53,574 nucleotides of DNA from Chitinophagaceae bacterium UBA1953. GTDB lineage: Bacteria > Bacteroidota > Bacteroidia > Chitinophagales > Chitinophagaceae. The notes under the pieces are model-generated. The model was not told the DNA's origin and did no database searches. It saw only the letters and a list, made by a program, of their open reading frames with translations. The DNA is taken from contig DDEN01000056.1 in the NCBI GenBank assembly GCA_002336115.1, forward strand, positions 1-53,574, given 5' to 3'. The position numbers were made by a program, and so were the translations under genes. Shown one piece after another: positions 49,891 to 53,574 of the stretch (position 1 is its first letter; the number at the start of each line of letters is the position of its first letter).

Positions 49891-51075
49891 ATGTCGTTAT
49901 ACAATAAAAGAGGAGTTTCAGCGCAAAAGGAAGAAGTACATAAAGCCGTGCAGCATCTTGATCAGGGCCTTTATCCCAATGCGTTTTGTAAGCTTTACCC
50001 CGATTATCTTGGGAACGATGAAAACTGGGTGAATGTTACGCATGCCGATGGCGCTGGAACCAAAAGTATTCTTGCTTATTTGTACTGGAAAGAAACCGGC
50101 AATGCTTCTGTGTGGAAAGGAATTGCACAGGATGCAATTGTGATGAACCTCGACGATTTGCTTTGTGTTGGTATTTATGATAATATTCTTTTTTCCAGTA
50201 CGGTTGACCGTAATAAACTGCTGATACCCGGTGAAGTACTGGAACAAATCATCAACGGCTCGGCTGAGTTATTTGATAAACTGAAAGAATATGGAGTAAA
50301 CATTCATTACCTCGGCGGCGAAACAGCCGATGTAGGTGATGTAGTGCGAACTGTAGCTGTTAACGGCACTATGACAGCACGCTGGCCAAAAGAAAAAGTT
50401 ATCAGCAACGATAAAATTAAACCGGGTGATGTAATTGTTGGATTAGCTGGGTTTGGAACCTGCAATTATGATATAGCTTACAACAGCGGGCTTGGCAGTA
50501 ATGGTTTAACCAGTGCAAGGCATGATGTGCTGAATAAATTTTATGCAACTCATTTTCCTGAAACATTTGAACCAAAGCTGAGTGATGATGTGGTGTACAT
50601 TGGGAAGTATAAGATGACGGATGTGATTGAAGTGAAAAGTGAAAAGTTAAAAGTTGAAAATATAAATATTGGAAAACTTCTTCTTTCACCCACAAGAACA
50701 TTTGCACCGGTCATAAAAACTATTCTGGAAAATCATTTTGATGCGGTGCATGGCTTGATTCACTGCAGTGGCGGCGGCCAAACAAAATGTTTAAAATATC
50801 TTCCTGCACCAATGAAAGTGGTGAAAGATAACCTGTTTGCTCCACCGGTGATTTTTGATATTATACAAGATGCTTCAGGTGCAGATGCCCGTGAAATGTA
50901 CCAGGTGTTTAATATGGGTACACGCATGGAAGTATATACAACTGAAGCTGCGGCTGCTGAAATTATTTCCATTGCTCAATCATTTGGTGTGGATGCACAA
51001 ATAATCGGGCGGGTGGAAGAGAGTGATAAGAAAGAATTGCTGATTAAAGTCGGGGGAGAGGAGTTGGTGTTTTGA
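49891..51075 (+). CDS. purM: Phosphoribosylformylglycinamidine cyclo-ligase (AIR synthase) with small repeat-like insertion
   Basis: PurM closes the imidazole ring in purine synthesis using ATP. The 394-residue protein shows THADGAGTKSILAY near residue 50, LGGETADVGD, GLAGFGTCNYD and the C-terminal GTRMEVYT segment. Residues 248-260 (VKSEKLKVENINI) are encoded by GTGAAAAGTGAAAAGTTAAA-type repeat text, like that after trmH. They lie in a linker before KLLLSPTRTFAPV, so may be tolerated. It converges with the M56 gene, leaving only four bases between stops. Confidence 0.93.
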   Translation: MSLYNKRGVSAQKEEVHKAVQHLDQGLYPNAFCKLYPDYLGNDENWVNVTHADGAGTKSILAYLYWKETGNASVWKGIAQDAIVMNLDDLLCVGIYDNILFSSTVDRNKLLIPGEVLEQIINGSAELFDKLKEYGVNIHYLGGETADVGDVVRTVAVNGTMTARWPKEKVISNDKIKPGDVIVGLAGFGTCNYDIAYNSGLGSNGLTSARHDVLNKFYATHFPETFEPKLSDDVVYIGKYKMTDVIEVKSEKLKVENINIGKLLLSPTRTFAPVIKTILENHFDAVHGLIHCSGGGQTKCLKYLPAPMKVVKDNLFAPPVIFDIIQDASGADAREMYQVFNMGTRMEVYTTEAAAAEIISIAQSFGVDAQIIGRVEESDKKELLIKVGGEELVF

Positions 51076-51079
51076 TGTC

Positions 51080-53239
51080 TTAATTATCAGGCAAACGGAA
51101 TGAAACTTTTCGTGTGTTCCATGCTGTTACAGAATAGCCATCTTGTTTTGCCGGAACCCAATTTGGGCCATTTTTAATTGCTTCGGTTAAAACTGATGCC
51201 AGTACAGAATTCTTTAATGTCAGCACTTCAACATTACTTACAACTCCGTTTGTATCAACAATAAATTTCAGTTCACAGGTGCCACTGATTCCATCATTTG
51301 TAAGTTTTACTAAATTTTGCTCGATAGCGTTCTGTATTAATTTATTCCAGGCTATATCTCCGCCAGGAAATTGAGGTTCAATTTCAGTCTTCGTGAAAAT
51401 TATCTTTTGTTCATCAGCGTTATGTAACGTGTCTTTGAAAGCATCGCCTGTGAAAGTGACATTTTCCATTATGATGACTCCTTTTTTTGCTTCAGGCCCA
51501 TACTTCAGGATTGCATTCTTATCATTTGGCTTAATCACAGTTATACTTTTTGCTGATAGAATTCCTTTGTTTTTTATCTCATCTGATTTTACTTTTTTTC
51601 CATTAATGATAAGAAGTACAGAATCATTGTTCATTTGCTTTTTGAAGCTGGGGGCTGTTGTTTTTTCAGAAGCTGTATCTTTTTTTGTATTTGTTGGAAT
51701 TGTATCAGAAATTATCAGATTCTCTCTTTGAGATACATATTTTTTTATCCCTCTCAAAATAGCTTCCGCCATTTTTTCCTGGTTCTTTTCATCACTTAAA
51801 AATGCTGCATCTTTTTTACTGGAAATAAAACCACACTCAACTATTACTGCCGGGCAATTTGTGTTTTGCAGAACCCATATTCCTTTTTGTCTTTGTTTAA
51901 TTGCTGGTTCCCTTACGGCAATTATTCCCTGCATTTGGTAAATAATGTTAGAAGCAAGTTCTTTGCTTTCTGCAACAAAGGGAAACTCATCTCTTGCAAC
52001 ATAAGTTTCAAAACCATTACTCGGATTCTCTATATATTTATTCCCTTCCCTTAGCTGAGGTGCAAAGTTGGCATGTATTGAAACAAACAAATCGGCTTTA
52101 TTAGCAACGGCAAAATCTGCTCTTTCATGTAATCCTACAAAGTCTTTTCCTGTTCTTGTAAAAATCAGTTTCAGATTTTTATCTGAATTCAATGCTTCTA
52201 TTTTTTTTGCAATTGCAAGACTTATTTCATCTTCCGAAAGTCCGTTAACTCCAATTCCCCCATCTGGACTGCCATTTTTTAAACCATGCCCGGCATCTAT
52301 TACAACCACAACCTGCTTTTCAAGATTTTTAATTGGTTCTGGAGCTTTTGTTGTTTTTGTTTTTAAAACAAATGCAAAGAAAATCAAGGTTAGCAACGGC
52401 AATAGTAGCAGTCTGCTGAAGTAACTTACTTTGGGGTTTTGTAATTTGGAAAGCATAAGTAATCTTCGTTTTATAGGTGAATAAAAAAATGAATTGGTCA
52501 GTGGAAAATTTACAGTTGGATAGACTGATGCAAGAATCATTTCTGCAAACGAAGCCGTGTCATGGTTCTTTACCGATTTCTGATCGGCAATAAATTCATG
52601 GATCATTGCCAGTTCTCTTTTTATAAGCCAGAAAAACGGATTGACCCAGAAAACGATTAATACAAGCTGCATCAGCAGTTTATCAGCACTGTGTTTTTCT
52701 TCAACATGAATGAGCTCATGTGCAAATATCTGTTGCCCTTTTTTCGAATGAAAGTCAATAGCATTATTCCAGAACAAAAAACGGAAAAAAGAAAACGGGG
52801 TGCCTTTTGCATTTGTTTCAACAAAAGTGAGCCGCTCAATTTTCCATTGCTGATTTGTTTTAAGTAAGCGCCTTATTTTAAGAATTGCGGCAATGAACAG
52901 TCCCAGAATAATCATTGATACGAGCATGTACAAAAGCAGCATTATATTTTCAGTAGTAATAACAGGATTGGTTATTTGCTGTTCGGTTGCTGAATCTTCA
53001 ATCCAGTTTTCATTGGTTGTAACTGCCTGCAATGCCTGGTAAGTTACCTCCGGACTTTTTTCGGTTTGTGTGAGTGTAATTTTCGTGAACGGTATGCACA
53101 GCGAAAGAACAACTGATGCCAGCAGATAATAGCGGTTCCATTGATGAAATAGTTTATTCCTCAACAGTAACCAGTAAAACCCGGTTAATAAACCAGAACA
53201 GATAATTACCTTCAGTAAAAAGTCGGCTGCAGCAATCAT
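51080..53239 (-). CDS. Three-part fusion: M56 (BlaR1-like) membrane protease, peptidoglycan amidase and TonB C-terminal domain
   Basis: The 719-residue protein starts with an M56 domain: helices at about 4-26, 36-54 and 100-120, zinc site HELIH (H174, E175, H178) with Glu215 in HEFIAD, and more helices near 190-205 and 275-292. Residues about 308-500 form an N-acetylmuramoyl-L-alanine amidase (Amidase_3) with VVVIDAGHG (His318), SIHAN (His389) and the catalytic Glu468 of VIVECGFIS. Residues 540-592 are a plug-like module (LLIINGKKV, YGPEAKKGVIIM), and 615-719 a TonB C-terminal domain. The start overlaps the blaI-like stop by four bases (ATGA). It may sense and cut cell-wall peptides, then signal to BlaI. 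Confidence 0.9.
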   Translation of the reverse strand: MIAAADFLLKVIICSGLLTGFYWLLLRNKLFHQWNRYYLLASVVLSLCIPFTKITLTQTEKSPEVTYQALQAVTTNENWIEDSATEQQITNPVITTENIMLLLYMLVSMIILGLFIAAILKIRRLLKTNQQWKIERLTFVETNAKGTPFSFFRFLFWNNAIDFHSKKGQQIFAHELIHVEEKHSADKLLMQLVLIVFWVNPFFWLIKRELAMIHEFIADQKSVKNHDTASFAEMILASVYPTVNFPLTNSFFYSPIKRRLLMLSKLQNPKVSYFSRLLLLPLLTLIFFAFVLKTKTTKAPEPIKNLEKQVVVVIDAGHGLKNGSPDGGIGVNGLSEDEISLAIAKKIEALNSDKNLKLIFTRTGKDFVGLHERADFAVANKADLFVSIHANFAPQLREGNKYIENPSNGFETYVARDEFPFVAESKELASNIIYQMQGIIAVREPAIKQRQKGIWVLQNTNCPAVIVECGFISSKKDAAFLSDEKNQEKMAEAILRGIKKYVSQRENLIISDTIPTNTKKDTASEKTTAPSFKKQMNNDSVLLIINGKKVKSDEIKNKGILSAKSITVIKPNDKNAILKYGPEAKKGVIIMENVTFTGDAFKDTLHNADEQKIIFTKTEIEPQFPGGDIAWNKLIQNAIEQNLVKLTNDGISGTCELKFIVDTNGVVSNVEVLTLKNSVLASVLTEAIKNGPNWVPAKQDGYSVTAWNTRKVSFRLPDN

Positions 53240-53574
53240 TTTTTAGTGTTTTTCAGTTCTTTTAATAGAAGTTCCAGTTCTTCAATGCTGATGTTGTTAT
53301 CTTTTACCATGAAGGAAACAGCGTTGCTAAACGATCCCTCAAAGTATCCCTTCACAAGATTCTTCATGCTCATGCGTGAATAGTTGTCCATACTGATTAA
53401 TGGAAAATATTCGTGCATACGGCCAACAACTTTTACATCAACAAATTTTTTGTCGATCAGTATTTTCAGAATTGTGGCAACTGTATTCTGGTGGGGTTTG
53501 GGCGGAGGCATTGCATCAACAATATCTCTCAAAAAAGCTTTCTCCAGTTTCCAGATAACTTTCATTACCTGTTC
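53236..53574 (-). CDS. BlaI/MecI/CopY-family transcriptional repressor (5' end cut off)
   Basis: The frame is open to the end of the window, adding EQV before MKVIWKLEKAFLRD, so the true start lies outside; the internal ATG at 53565 is part of the family's EQVMKVIW motif. Family features include the winged-helix segment HQNTVATILKILIDKKFV, then VGRMHEYFPLIS and a C-terminal dimerisation helix. Such repressors are inactivated through partner M56 proteases. It is co-translated with the M56-amidase gene through an ATGA overlap. Confidence 0.92.
   Translation of the reverse strand, partial: EQVMKVIWKLEKAFLRDIVDAMPPPKPHQNTVATILKILIDKKFVDVKVVGRMHEYFPLISMDNYSRMSMKNLVKGYFEGSFSNAVSFMVKDNNISIEELELLLKELKNTKK

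Overview
The window looks like a chromosome segment of a low-GC Bacteroidota bacterium, most likely family Chitinophagaceae. The reasons are a type IX secretion sorting domain on a subtilase, repeated TAnnTTTG (Bacteroidota -7) boxes, almost no Shine-Dalgarno sequences, a BlaI/BlaR1-type pair carrying a TonB C-terminal domain, and short dispersed intergenic repeats typical of the group. Assignment is by protein resemblance only. No rRNA, tRNA or CRISPR was seen.

Layout. 1-4336: the 3' part of a GH3 glycosidase, a QueD-like enzyme, a DinB-fold protein and an unknown helical protein on the minus strand. 4527-26309: about 22 kb entirely on the plus strand for branched-chain amino acids and nitrogen: leuA-leuB, then ilvE-ilvD-dinB-like-ilvB-ilvN-ilvC-ilvA, then gltB-gltD (GOGAT), then amt-porin-amt. 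These fit together: Amt proteins import ammonium, GOGAT makes glutamate, and IlvE uses glutamate as amino donor for Val, Ile and Leu. Between leuB and ilvE lies a complete transcription attenuator: a promoter, a 33-residue leader peptide with nine consecutive Val/Ile codons, an antiterminator strand and a GC-rich terminator. leuC and leuD are not in the window, and LeuB has substitutions at two residues normally essential for catalysis. 26386-31582: nhaA, an agmatine-to-putrescine pair (aguB-aguA) and a YiiX-like papain-fold protein. 31692-33510: a small membrane protein, a decayed IS982-family element and repeat-filled non-coding DNA.

33552-53574: housekeeping genes (DEAD-box helicase, TrmH-like methyltransferase, UbiA-like prenyltransferase, ruvX, def, rluD, lipB, pgi, ribF, purM) mixed with secreted or cell-surface genes (FN3-like protein, T9SS subtilase, metallopeptidase lipoprotein). 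A four-helix-bundle (S23-family) gene sits between 21-bp inverted repeats. The segment ends in a blaI-like repressor gene overlapping a gene for an unusual fusion of an M56 membrane protease, a peptidoglycan amidase and a TonB C-terminal domain.

The strongest candidates for something new are the ilv attenuator, the altered LeuB active site, the M56-amidase-TonB fusion next to BlaI, the inverted-repeat-flanked S23 gene, and the way intergenic repeat sequence appears inside lipB and purM and supplies the stop codons of trmH and lipB.
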